In this document: piece after piece, positions 44,770 to 56,564 of the stretch
How positions within the stretch are numbered: position 1 is the stretch's first letter
Layout: the number at the start of each line of letters is the position of its first letter
Assembly: GCA_013285505.1 (NCBI GenBank)
Contig: CP053450.1
Span: forward strand, 228,796-292,795
Direction of reading: 5' to 3'
Source: Planctomycetota bacterium
Lineage (GTDB): Bacteria; Planctomycetota; Phycisphaerae; Phycisphaerales; UBA1924
Length of the DNA: 64,000 bases
Made by a program: the position numbers and the translations under genes
Notes under the pieces: model-generated
What the model was told of the DNA's origin: nothing
Databases searched by the model: none
Seen by the model: only the letters and a program-made list of their open reading frames with translations

Positions 44770-44961
44770 TCAGCCGTCGGGGTTGGCCCCGGGGGCTAGG
44801 CGTCCGCCGCCGCTGCGCTCGTCCGCGGGCGGGGGCGGGGTGTCCTCGGCCGCGGACTTCGGGGCGCCGCTGCCGCCGAAGAGGTTCATCGCGAGGATGA
44901 TGACCGCGACCAGCCCGAGGACAGATGCAACACCGATCTTGATTGCCTTATCGCGTTCCAT
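44770..44961 (-). CDS. Small membrane protein
   Basis: 63 residues; ATG 44961 with aagga upstream. One helix (IGVASVLGLVAVIILAMNLF) then a disordered Pro/Gly/Ser tail (SAAEDTPPPPADERSGGG). It starts 15 bases after the prepilin stop on the same strand, so the two are probably one operon and this could be an accessory of the pilin-like protein. No family recognised. Confidence 0.65.
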   Translation of the reverse strand: MERDKAIKIGVASVLGLVAVIILAMNLFGGSGAPKSAAEDTPPPPADERSGGGRLAPGANPDG

Positions 44962-44976
44962 GCGTGGATCCTTGCG

Positions 44977-45873
44977 TTACGGGGTGTCGTCACCCGGGAA
45001 CTTGAAGTGGAGCTGGTAGTCCTTGGTGTTGGCCTCGAACAGCTCGATCTGGAGATACTCGACGTGGCCGTCGAAGAAGGCCATGCACGACTTGTTCATC
45101 TCGCCGTACTCGCCCATGATGCCGTTGGGCCAGTCGCGCTCGGCACCGAGGTTGGTCGAGATGTCCGCGATCTGGTCGTGGATGAACACGAACGTCGAGG
45201 TGCTGAAGTCGGCGGCGAGTTCCATGCGGCGGATGCCGGTGTCGAACCGCTTGCTGAAGTTCGGGTAGCGGTCCTCGAGGGCGTCGAACCAGCGGAGGTT
45301 GGTATGGTAGCTGGTGCCGACATCGTCGTAGCTGCTGATGTCCTGGTTGGCCTTGGGCCAGTTGGTCTGGTAGCTGATCTTGTCGCCCGGCGACTTGTAG
45401 GCCTCGAGCTCGATCTTGCCGCGGGTGGCGTCGTCGACCTTGCCGATGCGGTAGCTCGTGTCGGAGATGTCCCAGTCGTAGCTGCCCTCACGGGGGAGGG
45501 GCAGTGTGATCTCGGGGTAGAGGTAGGCGTTGAGCGGGCGGCCGGAGGAGGCGATGTCGAAGGTCCGGTTGCTGCCTGAGCCCCAGTTCTCTGAGGTGTC
45601 CTTGCCGCCGTAGGTCCAGGTGCAGATGGCGTTGACGTTGCCCTGGGCGTTGCGGTTGACCGGGGGGTACGGGACGCGGCCGTCCGCGTCGGCCTTGTAC
45701 ATCTCGATGCCCTTCATGATCTGGTTCAGGTTGTTCAGCGAGATCGCCTTCCACGCCGCGAGGCGGGCCTTGCCGAGGGCCGGCAACAGGATGCCGATCA
45801 GCAGCGCGATGATCGCGATAACCACGAGGAGTTCAATCAGCGTGAACCCAGACCGCGTACGTCGAATGTTCAT
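44977..45873 (-). CDS. Type II secretion/type IV pilin-like prepilin (planctomycete type)
   Basis: 298 residues from ATG 45873. Prepilin start [20 protein letters not shown], with the cleavage site before FTLIE, then the long N-terminal helix. The soluble domain begins [20 protein letters not shown]. Near the C-terminus [18 protein letters not shown] carries the DGHVE signature common in planctomycete pseudopilins. Such proteins are processed by prepilin peptidase and assemble into fibres or stay in the envelope. Planctomycete genomes usually have many; only one is in this window. Confidence 0.88.
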   Translation of the reverse strand: MNIRRTRSGFTLIELLVVIAIIALLIGILLPALGKARLAAWKAISLNNLNQIMKGIEMYKADADGRVPYPPVNRNAQGNVNAICTWTYGGKDTSENWGSGSNRTFDIASSGRPLNAYLYPEITLPLPREGSYDWDISDTSYRIGKVDDATRGKIELEAYKSPGDKISYQTNWPKANQDISSYDDVGTSYHTNLRWFDALEDRYPNFSKRFDTGIRRMELAADFSTSTFVFIHDQIADISTNLGAERDWPNGIMGEYGEMNKSCMAFFDGHVEYLQIELFEANTKDYQLHFKFPGDDTP

Positions 45874-46129
45874 GGTGCGTCTCCAATTTCCCAGCCCCCG
45901 AAAGGGCTGCGCAGCAATGCGAGATGTCCTGACCTCAACTCGTCCCGCGACGGACAGCCTCACACTCCGGAGGCAGGTCGCCATGATACACGACCGACAG
46001 TGCCGACCCTCGCGGTTTCAGGGCGAACGCCCGAGATGATTGTACGGGCGCGGTGATTCGGGGGTTTCATCCATCTTTGCACAACATTATGTTCGTAATA
46101 CGATAGGGTTTAGTCAGCAATACCCAAAC
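45874..46129. other. Intergenic region between prepilin and beta-propeller genes
   Basis: 256 bases. The part near 46080-46125 is AT-rich (acaacattatgttcgtaata), unusual in this genome, and may hold the prepilin promoter or a transcription end of the upstream gene. No gene seen. Confidence 0.35.
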
Positions 46130-48679
46130 TCAGCACCCGGCGACCCAATCGTTCAGGAACGCCAGGAAGTCGCGAGTGTCCACGCCTCCGCTCCCGTCCC
46201 AATCGGCCGCTTCGTCCTCGGCGACCCAGAGATTCAGAAACTGCAGCACGTCTTGGGTGTTCACGCTGCCGTCGCCGTTGATATCCACGCGGCAGGAGTC
46301 GATGCCGAAGAAGACGACGCTGTCGCCGCCGAGGCCGGCCGCGGCCGCGATGGTGAAGCCGGCGTCGGCCGCGAGATCGGACAGGAAGTGGTCGGCGCAG
46401 ATGGTCTCGACCACGGTGTCCGTCGCGGCGTCGATGATCGCCAGCTCGCCGGATTGGGTCAGCACGCCGTTGGTCGAGGCCGAGGCGGTGCCGATCGCGA
46501 CCAGCACCCGCCCGCCAGAGGCATCGAACAGGATGCCCACGGGCGTCTCGGAGACGGCGATTGTCGAGGCGACCGACATCGAGCCGGTGTCGATCACGCT
46601 GACCGAGTCGTCGCTGGTGTTCATGAGGTAGAGCTTCGAGCCGTCGGCGTTGGGCACGGCGCGGTAGGGGTAGGCCCCCACGCCGACCGTGCCGATCTCG
46701 GTAGAGCCGCCGCCGGCGTTGGTGACCACCGAGACCGTCTCGTCGGAGCGGTTGGTGATGTAGACCCGCGAGTCGTCAGGGCTGAAGACCGCGGCCGTGG
46801 GGAAGTCGCCGACGTTCACCGTCGCGACCACCGCCCAGGCCTGGGTGTCGATCACGGTGATGGTGTCGTCGAAGCTGTTGCAGGCGACAAGCGTCTGGCC
46901 GTCGTTGCTCAGCGCGATGCCGGAGAACTGGTTGCCGGTGTAGCCGGCGCCGCCCATCTCACCGACGGGCAGCTTGGCCCCCTCGACGCTGAGCGTGTCG
47001 AGGTTGACGCGCCAGACGCCGTCATTGGTGACCACGGCGATGTAGGCGTAGGTGCCGTCGGGGGAGAGGCGCATCTGGTCGCCGCGGGTCGAGATGGTGA
47101 CCTCGTCGGCGGCGAGCGTGCCGAGGTCGATCACCGAGACGAAGGACGAGTCGCGGTTGGTGACGACGGCCTTGGTGCCGTCGGGGGTGATGCCGACCTG
47201 GCCGGGGCGGGTGCCGGTGTCGGCGTAGCCGAGCAGGGCACCGCTGGAGGCGTCGAACACGCCGAGGTTGCGGCTGTACTGGTTGGCGGTGACGACCGTG
47301 TCGCCGTCGGGCGTGACGGCGACGGTGCGGGGCTTGTCGCCCTCGGGCGCGGGGCCGGAGGGGCGGACCTCTTCGAGGAACCCGGCGGCGCCGTCGGTGT
47401 TGACCACGACCATGTCCTCACCGAAGGTGGTGGCGAACATGACGGCCCGGTCGTCGGCCGGCGAGACCGCGCCGACCGAGCAGGAGACGACGTTGTTGAG
47501 GTTCTTGACGAGCGTGCCGGTGGCGTAGGAGATCAGGCTGCCGCGGAAGCCGACGCAGAGAGCGTGCAGCCCGTCGCCGGTGGTGAAGAGCTGATTGACG
47601 CTGGCGGTGTTGAGGTTGGACCCGACGGCGCCGGTGCCCAGATCGACCACGCGCACGGCGTTGGAGACCGAGACGACGGCCTTGGACCCGTCGGGGTTGA
47701 TCGACACCGGGCCGGTGAGGCCGGTGCCGATGCCGATCGAGTCCACGATCGTCTCGCTGGCGATGTCGATCACGCCGAGCGTGTCGCTCGAGCCGTAGGC
47801 GTGGCTCACGATCGCGGTGGTGCCGTCGGGCGTGACCGCGACGTTGCGCGGCGAGTCGGCGGTCGGGACGAAGCTCACCGTTCCCGCGGCCACATCGAGG
47901 AACCCGACGCGGTCGTTGAACGTGTCCGGGAAGACCGCCACGGAGTTGCCGGCCATCTCGATCGGGTTCGAGCAGGCGAAGACCGTCGCGAAGGTCTCGA
48001 AGTTGGCCGAGAGCACGATGCTGAAGTTGAGCCCGGAGACCCGGTGCAGCTCGGTCGCACTGGCCAGGTCGATCACCGCGACGTCGTCGCCGACGAGGGT
48101 GCCGACCAGCGCGGTCGTGCTGTCGGGCGTGATCCGCGCGACGATCGGGCCCTCGCCCATCGGCAGCACCGCGACCTCGACCCCCGCGTCCAGATCGACG
48201 ATCGAGGCGGTGTCCTCGAAGAGGTTGGGCGTGACGGCCCAGCGACCGTCGGCCGAGACCGCCAGGTCGATCGGCGAGCCCGAGAGCGGGATCTCTCGGA
48301 TGAGCGCGCGCGTGTCGGAGGCGTAGACCAGCAGGTTCTGCGACTGGCGGCTAGCGACCACGAACCACGTGCCGTCCGGCCCGAACGCGGCCCCGGTCGT
48401 CGCGTCGCCCTCGGGCGTCGTGCCCACGTCCGTCCACGGCGCACAGCCCCGCAGCCCGCCGGGCACGGAGGCGAACTCTGCCCCCGACAGCACCCGCGAG
48501 ACCACCGGCACGTCGCCGTCCGGAGAGTCGGGGATGGAACGGAGGTCGAAGAGGTCGGCCAGCGGGTGCGCGGCGATGCCGGGCCGGGCCGCGTGCTGCG
48601 CACTCGCACCGCCCGCAGCCGCCATCAGCACCGAAACCCCGGCCACCACCGACAGACCGACAACTCTGGAAGACTCCAT
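46130..48679 (-). CDS. Secreted YVTN beta-propeller protein with dockerin-like C-terminus
   Basis: 849 residues; ATG 48679 preceded by gaggagag. Signal peptide VVGLSVVAGVSVLMAAAGG then ASA. The bulk is two beta-propellers made of YVTN-type repeats (for example AVTPDGTTAIVSHAYGSSDT, VFSPDDSRVYITNRSDETV, AVPNADGSKLYLMNTSDDSV). The C-terminus has two EF-hand-like units, VDINGDGSVNTQDVLQFLN and ADWDGSGGVDTRDFLAFLND, and ends WVAGC. Such dockerin-like endings are typical of planctomycete secreted proteins. Ligand unknown. Unbroken frame. Confidence 0.9.
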   Translation of the reverse strand: MESSRVVGLSVVAGVSVLMAAAGGASAQHAARPGIAAHPLADLFDLRSIPDSPDGDVPVVSRVLSGAEFASVPGGLRGCAPWTDVGTTPEGDATTGAAFGPDGTWFVVASRQSQNLLVYASDTRALIREIPLSGSPIDLAVSADGRWAVTPNLFEDTASIVDLDAGVEVAVLPMGEGPIVARITPDSTTALVGTLVGDDVAVIDLASATELHRVSGLNFSIVLSANFETFATVFACSNPIEMAGNSVAVFPDTFNDRVGFLDVAAGTVSFVPTADSPRNVAVTPDGTTAIVSHAYGSSDTLGVIDIASETIVDSIGIGTGLTGPVSINPDGSKAVVSVSNAVRVVDLGTGAVGSNLNTASVNQLFTTGDGLHALCVGFRGSLISYATGTLVKNLNNVVSCSVGAVSPADDRAVMFATTFGEDMVVVNTDGAAGFLEEVRPSGPAPEGDKPRTVAVTPDGDTVVTANQYSRNLGVFDASSGALLGYADTGTRPGQVGITPDGTKAVVTNRDSSFVSVIDLGTLAADEVTISTRGDQMRLSPDGTYAYIAVVTNDGVWRVNLDTLSVEGAKLPVGEMGGAGYTGNQFSGIALSNDGQTLVACNSFDDTITVIDTQAWAVVATVNVGDFPTAAVFSPDDSRVYITNRSDETVSVVTNAGGGSTEIGTVGVGAYPYRAVPNADGSKLYLMNTSDDSVSVIDTGSMSVASTIAVSETPVGILFDASGGRVLVAIGTASASTNGVLTQSGELAIIDAATDTVVETICADHFLSDLAADAGFTIAAAAGLGGDSVVFFGIDSCRVDINGDGSVNTQDVLQFLNLWVAEDEAADWDGSGGVDTRDFLAFLNDWVAGC

Positions 48680-48858
48680 GACTCTCTCCTCGGGTTTACC
48701 TAGATTGACAGCACTCTCCGGCAGCGACGCCCCCTGTGCCGCGACCTGCCATTGTGACGACTCGGGCACGATCCCGCAAGCCAAAACGCATCGGTTGGGG
48801 CCGTCAATCGCGCCCGCGGAACACCGGGCTGCACGCCGGGCTGCGCCGGGGCCGCGGT

Positions 48859-50458
48859 TTAGCAGCCGGCGACCCACGCATTGAGAAACGCGAGGACATC
48901 CTGGGTGTTGACCGTGCCGTCGCCGTTGAAATCGGCCGAGCCGTCCTGCGCGACCCAGGCGTTGAGGAAGACCAGGACGTCCTGGGTGTTGACGACGCCG
49001 TCACCGTTGGCGTCGGCGGGGCAGTCGTCGGCGAGTGCCGCGGCGGCGTCGATGATGCCGTAGCCGCGCACGAACAGCGGGTCGGGCTCGCCGAAGGCGA
49101 CCCAGTCGCTGGCGGTGTTGAACAGGTGCGCGCATGGTGGCGGGCGTCCACATCGGCTTGGCCTGCACGAGGCAGGCGACGGCGGAGGCAACGAGCGGCG
49201 TGGAGAGCGACGTGCCGTTGGCGGTGGTGTAGCCGGTGTCGTCGAAGGGCCAGACCGACCACGTGTCGGCCCCGAGGGCGAGCACCTCGGGCTTGACGCG
49301 TCCGTCGGCGGTCGGGCCGTCGGAGCTGAAGCCGACGACGGAGCCCTCGGTCGTGACCGCGCCGACGGTGATCGCCTCGAAGGCGTCGGCCGGCGCGCCG
49401 AGCTGGCTGGTCTGCGGGTCGCTGTCGTGCCCGCTGTTGCCCACGGCCGTGCAGCAGTGCAGCCCGTTGGCGGTGGCGACGTTGACCGCGATCGTGGTGA
49501 CGGCGGTCAGGCCGTCCATGTCGCTCTGCGAGTACCAGTCGCTGTAGCGCAGCGAGCTGGTCGCGACGTCGCCCCCGTGGAACTCGATGAACTCGAGCCC
49601 GGCGACGTAGTAGTCCTCCTCAACCGGCGACTCGCTCTCGATGTCCTCGGTCTTGCACAGGATGACCGACGCGCCGAACGCCCCGCCGACGAGCGTGTCG
49701 GGCAGCGAGGCCCGGATGGTGCCCAGGATCAGCGTGCCGTGCTCGTGCTGGTTCTCGGCGTCGCCCGCCTCGATGTCGGTGTTGCCGTCGTTCTTGACAA
49801 AGTCCCACTCGGCGACGATGTCGAGCGGGTTGTCGGGATCGCTGAACGCCTCGTGCCCGCGCCGGAAGCCGGTGTCGAGCACGCCGATGACGACACCCTC
49901 GCCCGTGTAGCCGGCATCGTGCAGCGGCGGGAGGTTGATCTGGTGGAGCTGGAAGGAGGCGTGGCCGTAGAAGTCCCGCGTGCGCGGCGGCTCGCGGCGG
50001 TCGTTCGCCGCGGGAAGAGCGCCCCCGCCCCGCCGCACTGGCTCGATGTGCGCGACACAGGGCAGCCGGCCGATCGCCTCGAGCACGCCCGGCGCGGCCT
50101 CGACACTCACGGCGTTGAGCCAGCGGCTCTCGACACGGACGGTCGCGCCGAGCGATTCGATCGCCTCGACGTAGCCGTCGGCGACCGGCAGATCACGGGC
50201 GTCGAACCGGCCGGGCGCGGTGCGCCGGAGCATGCGCCGCCGGGTTGCGCGCTCGGGGTAGGTCGATGCGAGATTGTCAATCGCCCGCTGACGCGAGGCC
50301 GCGTCGGCAAAGCCCTTGTCGGCGAGGAAGACCCAGTGCGGGGCGTCCGCACCCGGGGTGTGCGGTTGGGCGATTTCCCGGGCGCGGTCCTGCGCGAGGG
50401 CTCCCGCGGCACATCCGGAAAGAACAGCGATCGAGAGCAGCCGGGCCGTGTCGTGCAT
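48859..50458 (-). CDS. Secreted subtilisin-like serine protease with dockerin-like C-terminus (one frameshift)
   Basis: About 533 residues; ATG 50458 preceded by TGGAGG. Signal peptide LLSIAVLSGCAAGALAQ, then an inhibitor-like propeptide. S8 triad: Asp in VIGVLDTGFRRGHEAF, His in QHEHGTLILGTI, Ser in TTANGTSLSTPLVASAVACL. C-terminal dockerin-like pair ADANGDGVVNTQDVLVFLN and ADFNGDGTVNTQDVLAFLN, ending WVAGC. The frame breaks near 49129, where one GC unit restores WTPATMRAHLFNTASDW. Second of three adjacent dockerin-bearing secreted proteins. Confidence 0.92.
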
Positions 50459-50540
50459 CGTCGTTGCCTCCAGACACTCACCCTACCGGATGTAGCCCGC
50501 TCGACGCAACGCAAAACCCACTCGTTCGGCCCGACTCGGG

Positions 50541-52049
50541 CTATTCAGGGCAGCCGAAGTTCCACAGGTTGAGCCACACGGTGATATCCCGCGTGTTGAC
50601 CCGACCGTCGCGGTTGAGGTCGGCCTCCGGATCGCGGGCGGTCCACGCGTTGAGGAAATCGGAGAAGTCGAGCGTGTTCACATCGCCGTCGCCGTCCCAG
50701 TCGGCCAGGCAGTCGTACTGCACGACGAACTCGAACTCGGTGCCGGCGGGCTCAAAATCGCTGGCGTCGCTGCAGACAGCAATGACCAGCTCGTTCTCAC
50801 CGGGCAGCACGAGATCGGGCATCGCCTGCTCGTGCACCGGGTCGGCCGTCGGCCAGCCGACAAGCCGCTTGCCGTCCTCGACGCGGTCGGTCCCGAGGTT
50901 GGCGACGTCCGCGGCCGTGAGCCGCGGCGACACCGCGACGCCGTTGACATACACCACGCCGAGGTCGTCGGCGTTGACGGCACCGATGATCGCGGCGTTG
51001 TTGAGCGCCTGCGGCATCACGAACGACACCCGGTAGAACGCGCTGCCGCAGTTGTCGAGGGTGATCTCGTCAACACCAACCAGGAACGTCTCGCTGTCCA
51101 CGTAAGGCAGGTCGAGGTCTTCTGAACACGCGAAGGAATCTCGCTGGTGGAGGTCGGTGTGACGGCTGACGATCGGCCGCCAGCCCAGCGCCGGCGGGCC
51201 GGCGTTGAGCTGCACGAGCTGCTCGTCGATCAGGCCGATCACCGGGCGGACCTCGTCGGCGTCGGTCGATGTCAACTCCAGGCAGCGGCGTCTCGACGGC
51301 GCGTAGGCCGCGCGCATCGGATCGTCGTCGCCCCGGCTGAGCGACGCACCGAGCCAGCCGTGCCGGGCCCCGCTGGTGCGGTCGAGGGCGACCTGCGCGC
51401 CGCACTCGTCGAAGTCGTAGTAGGCCGCGAGACCGGGCTCGTCACCGACCAGCGGCGCGAACATGAACTCACGGATCTCGCTCTCGGTCCGCACGACGTT
51501 CCACACGCGGATCTCGTCGAACGACCCGCCGATGTACTCACTCGATCCCGGGTAGTCGTCGCCGATGACCAGCAGCGCGTCGGGGCCCGAAGGAAGTATG
51601 GCGTCGCCGAGCACCCGCTCGGCGTCGAGCTGGCCGTCGATGTAGAGCTTGGCGACCTCGCCGTCGTAGGTCACCGCGAGGTGCTGCCACTGGTCGAGCA
51701 CGACGGGCTGGTTGCCGACGATCGTTCTCTGCTCCTGGTTGTAGTTGATGAAGAAGCGCAGCCGGGGGTCGGTCACCTGACCGATCCCGAAGTCGAACGA
51801 GCTGACCGAACGCGAGCCGTAGGTCACGATCCCCGCCGTAAAGGATGGATGCAGCGAGCTCGGGCGCACCCACGCCTCGACCGTCATCGCGGCATAGACG
51901 AAGTCGCCCTCTGCGCGCACGCTGTCGTCAACGCCGTCCAGTTCCAGATAGTTCCCGCCGTCGATCGGCTGCGCCGAGGCGGCGTCAGACACAACGCCCG
52001 CGCCCCAAAGTGCCAGCACCGCAGCACACGTCCGGATCACTCCGTTCAT
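50541..52049 (-). CDS. Secreted LamG/concanavalin-like protein with dockerin-like C-terminus
   Basis: 502 residues; ATG 52049 with gggagggtgagg upstream. Signal peptide TCAAVLALWGAGVVSDAASA. A LamG-like domain follows: YLELDGVDDSVRAEGDFVYA, MTVEAWVRPSSLHP, WQHLAVTYDGEVAKLYIDGQ, SFDEIRVWNVVRTESEI. A second beta domain carries IGAVNADDLGVVYVNGVAVS. The C-terminal dockerin-like pair is ADWDGDGDVNTLDFSDFLNA and ADLNRDGRVNTRDITVWLN. Probably carbohydrate-binding at the cell surface. Unbroken frame. Confidence 0.88.
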   Translation of the reverse strand: MNGVIRTCAAVLALWGAGVVSDAASAQPIDGGNYLELDGVDDSVRAEGDFVYAAMTVEAWVRPSSLHPSFTAGIVTYGSRSVSSFDFGIGQVTDPRLRFFINYNQEQRTIVGNQPVVLDQWQHLAVTYDGEVAKLYIDGQLDAERVLGDAILPSGPDALLVIGDDYPGSSEYIGGSFDEIRVWNVVRTESEIREFMFAPLVGDEPGLAAYYDFDECGAQVALDRTSGARHGWLGASLSRGDDDPMRAAYAPSRRRCLELTSTDADEVRPVIGLIDEQLVQLNAGPPALGWRPIVSRHTDLHQRDSFACSEDLDLPYVDSETFLVGVDEITLDNCGSAFYRVSFVMPQALNNAAIIGAVNADDLGVVYVNGVAVSPRLTAADVANLGTDRVEDGKRLVGWPTADPVHEQAMPDLVLPGENELVIAVCSDASDFEPAGTEFEFVVQYDCLADWDGDGDVNTLDFSDFLNAWTARDPEADLNRDGRVNTRDITVWLNLWNFGCPE

Positions 52050-52245
52050 CCTCACCCTCCCTTTTCCGACTACCCCGGGTTTCGGATGCGGCAATCGCGC
52101 ACCCTCGCGGCAGGAACGACCGAGAACCGGCCGCGTCGTACCAAACTACCCAGCAATCGACGCCACCGCCAATAAAATCGCCGCTTGGAGTCCAAACACC
52201 CCGCTGCACCACGGATGGGCGGGGACCGGTGTGCCCGCGGCCGTG

Positions 52246-53818
<1,573 letters not shown>

Positions 53819-53822
<4 letters not shown>

Positions 53823-55526
53823 GCCCCGATCCTACCGCGACCGGGCGTCCCGCCCCCCGCACTCGCCCTCGACGCCTCGAGCGCCGCCCGGATCGCCCGG
53901 CGCTCAAGCCGACCGGCCTGCATGATCGTCGTCCCCCGGGCCGACGCGACCTCGGCCAGTGTCCGCGGCCGGCGTCCGCCGAGCCCGAACCGATCGGCCA
54001 GAACCCCGCCGAGTTCCGCGCCGATCGCGCCCTGCGACGCGACAACCCGCCGGTCCGGCCGCAGCGTCTCGGCCCACGGCGAGACCAGCAGTGTCCAGTC
54101 CGGTGCCGGGGTGCCGGTCTGGATGCGCACCCGCGCCCGCCCCGCACCCGCGAATGCGCCGGACGCCGGCGCGAGCCGGACCCGCGCCACCGACAGCCCC
54201 ACCGTGGCCGCGAGCCGCCCGGACCTCCACGGATCGAACCCGTCGAGGCCGAGGCGGAGACCGGCGAGCCCCGCCTCGATCAGCGGCCGCGCGTCCTGGC
54301 TCCGCACGTGCCCGAAGTCCACGCCGGCGTTGCCCGCGACCGTCTCGAGCATGAGAAGCAGCTGCGTCCGGGCCAGCGCCGCACGCAGCGCGTCGGCCCA
54401 CCGCAGGTCGGTCTCCGCCCGGTCGATCAGCCCGGCCTCGGGGAACTCCGCCCCGCCGGCCTGCACCAGCCGCAGTGCGCGCGCGCAGCCCCTGCTCGGC
54501 CTTGCTGCGCGACCGCTCCTCGACCCCCACCGGCACGACGCGCTCCCGCATCAGATCGAGCAGCTCGGTGATGTCGCTCGGCACGCGGGGCGGTTCGACC
54601 GTGTGGACCGGGGGTGCTTCGAGCAGCGATTCCAGTTCCTCGTCGGTGAGCGATGCCGTCTCGGGGGCGGTGCGCCCCACGTCCAGCCCACGCAGCCGCT
54701 CCAGGCGTTGCTCGCTGACGATCCGGTGGATCCCCGCGCGCGATCGCCGGTAGCGGCGCGTCAGCAGCGAGGGCTCGATGCCGAGGCGCCAGGCACGCTC
54801 GATCGCCCGGTGTGTGCGCGCGCTGAGCGCCCGCGGCGGGTCGAAGATTGGTTCGGCCTTGCCGCGCTTTCTCGCGTCGGTGTCGTGGCGGACCAGCATC
54901 ATCCGGACGGCCTCGCGCGAGCGGCCGAACCGTCTGGCGAGCCGTTCGGCGCACTGTGTGGGCGTCAGGCCGAGCAGGTCGTGGTAGCGGGCGCGCGGTG
55001 GATGATTCTGGCTGCGGTCTCGTCGTCGATGCGGCTGAACCCGCCGGCACGCTCGACGCCGGAGGGGTGTCTGGCGGCGTAGGACTCGGCGGCCGAGGCG
55101 GTCACGACCAGCCGGACGCCGCCGGCGGCGTCGTGGAGCCGTCGGGCGATCAGGCCCCGCCGGCGCCATCGCGCGAGGGTCTTGATGCTCACCGACCAAC
55201 GGGCTGCGAGGGCCGCGACCGGCTCGGACGGCTCGGTGAGGTCGGTCCGGGAGAGCTTCGCCGCGCCGCACAGCCGCTCGACCACCGCCGAGAGGTCGCC
55301 CAGCAGGGCCTCGCCGCCGATCAGGGGCGGGTCGGCCATCTCGGGCCGGTATCCGGTGACGCGGAAGACGACCCAGTCGGCCGGGTAGTCCACCTCGCCG
55401 TCGATCTCGCCGGCCAGTGCCTCGGGCGCGGTCGATATCGCGGACCAGCGCCTCGCGCGAGGCGAACCGCAGCTCGTCAACCATCTCGACCAGCGCGGGG
55501 GTCAGGATCTTGGGCAGGGGCGGCAC
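53819..55526 (-). CDS. Multi-helix-turn-helix protein of unknown function, coupled to gatB (three frameshifts)
   Basis: About 571 residues after repair. Three HTH-like segments: ALAARWSVSIKTLARWRRRG (residues ~105-125), LTPTQCAERLARRFGRSREA (~180-205) and IEPSLLTRRYRRSRAGIHRI (~240-265). The middle and last resemble sigma-70 region 3/4-like or recombinase-type helices. The N-terminus reads VDYPADWVVFRVTGYRPEMA; the C-terminal half is Ala/Arg/Leu-rich helix with QLLLMLETVAGNAGVDFGHV. Frame breaks near 55428 and 54484 need one GC unit, and the one near 55008 two. GTG start at 55526, 10 bases after mqnA; stop overlaps the gatB start. Function not recognised; DNA binding is inferred. Confidence 0.7.
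53829..53834 (-). promoter_or_regulatory. -10-like TAGGAT before gatB
   Basis: TANNNT hexamer ending 6 bases before the gatB ATG at 53822, within the 3' end of the upstream gene. Candidate internal leaderless promoter. Confidence 0.35.
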
Positions 55527-55535
55527 ATCAGCACC

Positions 55536-56378
55536 TTATGACCCCGCGAGCGCCGGTTGCGACGCGGCCCACCGGATCGGGCGGTCGGGCACCAGCCCGA
55601 GAGCCGCGGCGTCGGCGAAGAACCGCTCCACGGCCTCGCGCTCGCGGTCCCCGAATCGGTAGCGGAGCAGGTCCACGACGTAGCGGCGGGCCAGGTCGGC
55701 CGGCCAGTGGTGCTCCCCGGACCGGGTCTCGAGGAGCCAGTCGAGCCGCGTGAGGTTGTGGCGGAGCTGGCGGTCGAGCAGTGCCGCGGCCTGCTGGATG
55801 CGGGGCGACCCGGCCTCCTCGGCCCTGCAGGCCCAGACGGCGTAGACGAAGGGCAGGCCGGTCAGCGACTTCCACGCCTCGCCGAGGTCGAGCTGGTGGG
55901 GGTAGCGCACGGCGGGGGGTGAGTCGGTGACGACCTTGTCGCCGATGATGAGCATGGCCTCGGGCCACTCTTCGGGGCCGGAGCCGGCCATGCGTTCGCG
56001 GGCGTCGAAGTCGACGGCGTCGGGCAGGCGGCCCAACATTTGTTGCAACAACAACCGGCAGAGCACCACGGAGGTGTCGCTCTCGGTGTCGGCGTGGAAT
56101 CGCTCGACCTCGGCCAGGGGCCGGGCCGAGTAGAGCCGCACGGTCATGGTGGGCCCGTCGCACCCGATCATGCCGACGGGCAGGGCGGCGAGGGGTTCAC
56201 CCTCACCGAGGAGGTCGACGACCGAGGGCAGGCCGATGTCGGCCTCGCCCCGGCGGATCATCCCGGCGATGTGCGACGGGGCCGCGGGGAGCAGTTCGAT
56301 CCCCTCGACCCCCTGCAGGCCCTCGACGAGGGGCTTGGTGTTGAGATATCGGACGTACGCGATTCGAACGGGATCCAT
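55536..56378 (-). CDS. mqnA: Chorismate dehydratase, futalosine pathway of menaquinone synthesis
   Basis: 280 residues; ATG 56378. Periplasmic-binding-protein-like fold typical of MqnA: RIAYVRYLNTKPLVEGL, ADIGLPSVVDLL, SDTSVVLCRLLLQQMLG, ALLIIGDKVV-type segment read here as MLIIGDKVVTDSPPAVRYP, and LDLGEAWKSLTGLPFVYAVW. It makes 3-[(1-carboxyvinyl)oxy]benzoate from chorismate, the first futalosine-pathway step. No other mqn gene is in the window. A TACCCT hexamer lies 5 bases before ATG. Start of an mqnA, multi-HTH, gatB operon. Confidence 0.92.
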   Translation of the reverse strand: MDPVRIAYVRYLNTKPLVEGLQGVEGIELLPAAPSHIAGMIRRGEADIGLPSVVDLLGEGEPLAALPVGMIGCDGPTMTVRLYSARPLAEVERFHADTESDTSVVLCRLLLQQMLGRLPDAVDFDARERMAGSGPEEWPEAMLIIGDKVVTDSPPAVRYPHQLDLGEAWKSLTGLPFVYAVWACRAEEAGSPRIQQAAALLDRQLRHNLTRLDWLLETRSGEHHWPADLARRYVVDLLRYRFGDREREAVERFFADAAALGLVPDRPIRWAASQPALAGS

Positions 56379-56383
56379 ACGGA

Positions 56384-56389
56384 AGGGTA
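56384..56389 (-). promoter_or_regulatory. -10-like TACCCT, candidate leaderless promoter of mqnA operon
   Basis: TANNNT hexamer ending 5 bases before the mqnA ATG at 56378. Confidence 0.45.
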
Positions 56390-56564
56390 GCCGGTTTTGC
56401 ACGAAAGGTGGTTGAATCCGCTCCCGGCGGCGCTGAGATCCGCCGCGCCGGTGATAGTATCTGCGCCGGTGGACTGCGCGCGCACCATCCTGCCGCGTGG
56501 CGGGGAGCGCGTTTCAGTGGATACGCACAGGGGTTGAAAGACCCCCATATGAGGAGAGACAACT

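Noticed and set aside
46040..48703. Very long open frame on the plus strand, opposite the beta-propeller gene
   Set aside because: Its Asp/Arg/Gly/Val-only composition is the typical antisense shadow of a high-GC gene; it has no domain, and the minus-strand protein is clearly real.
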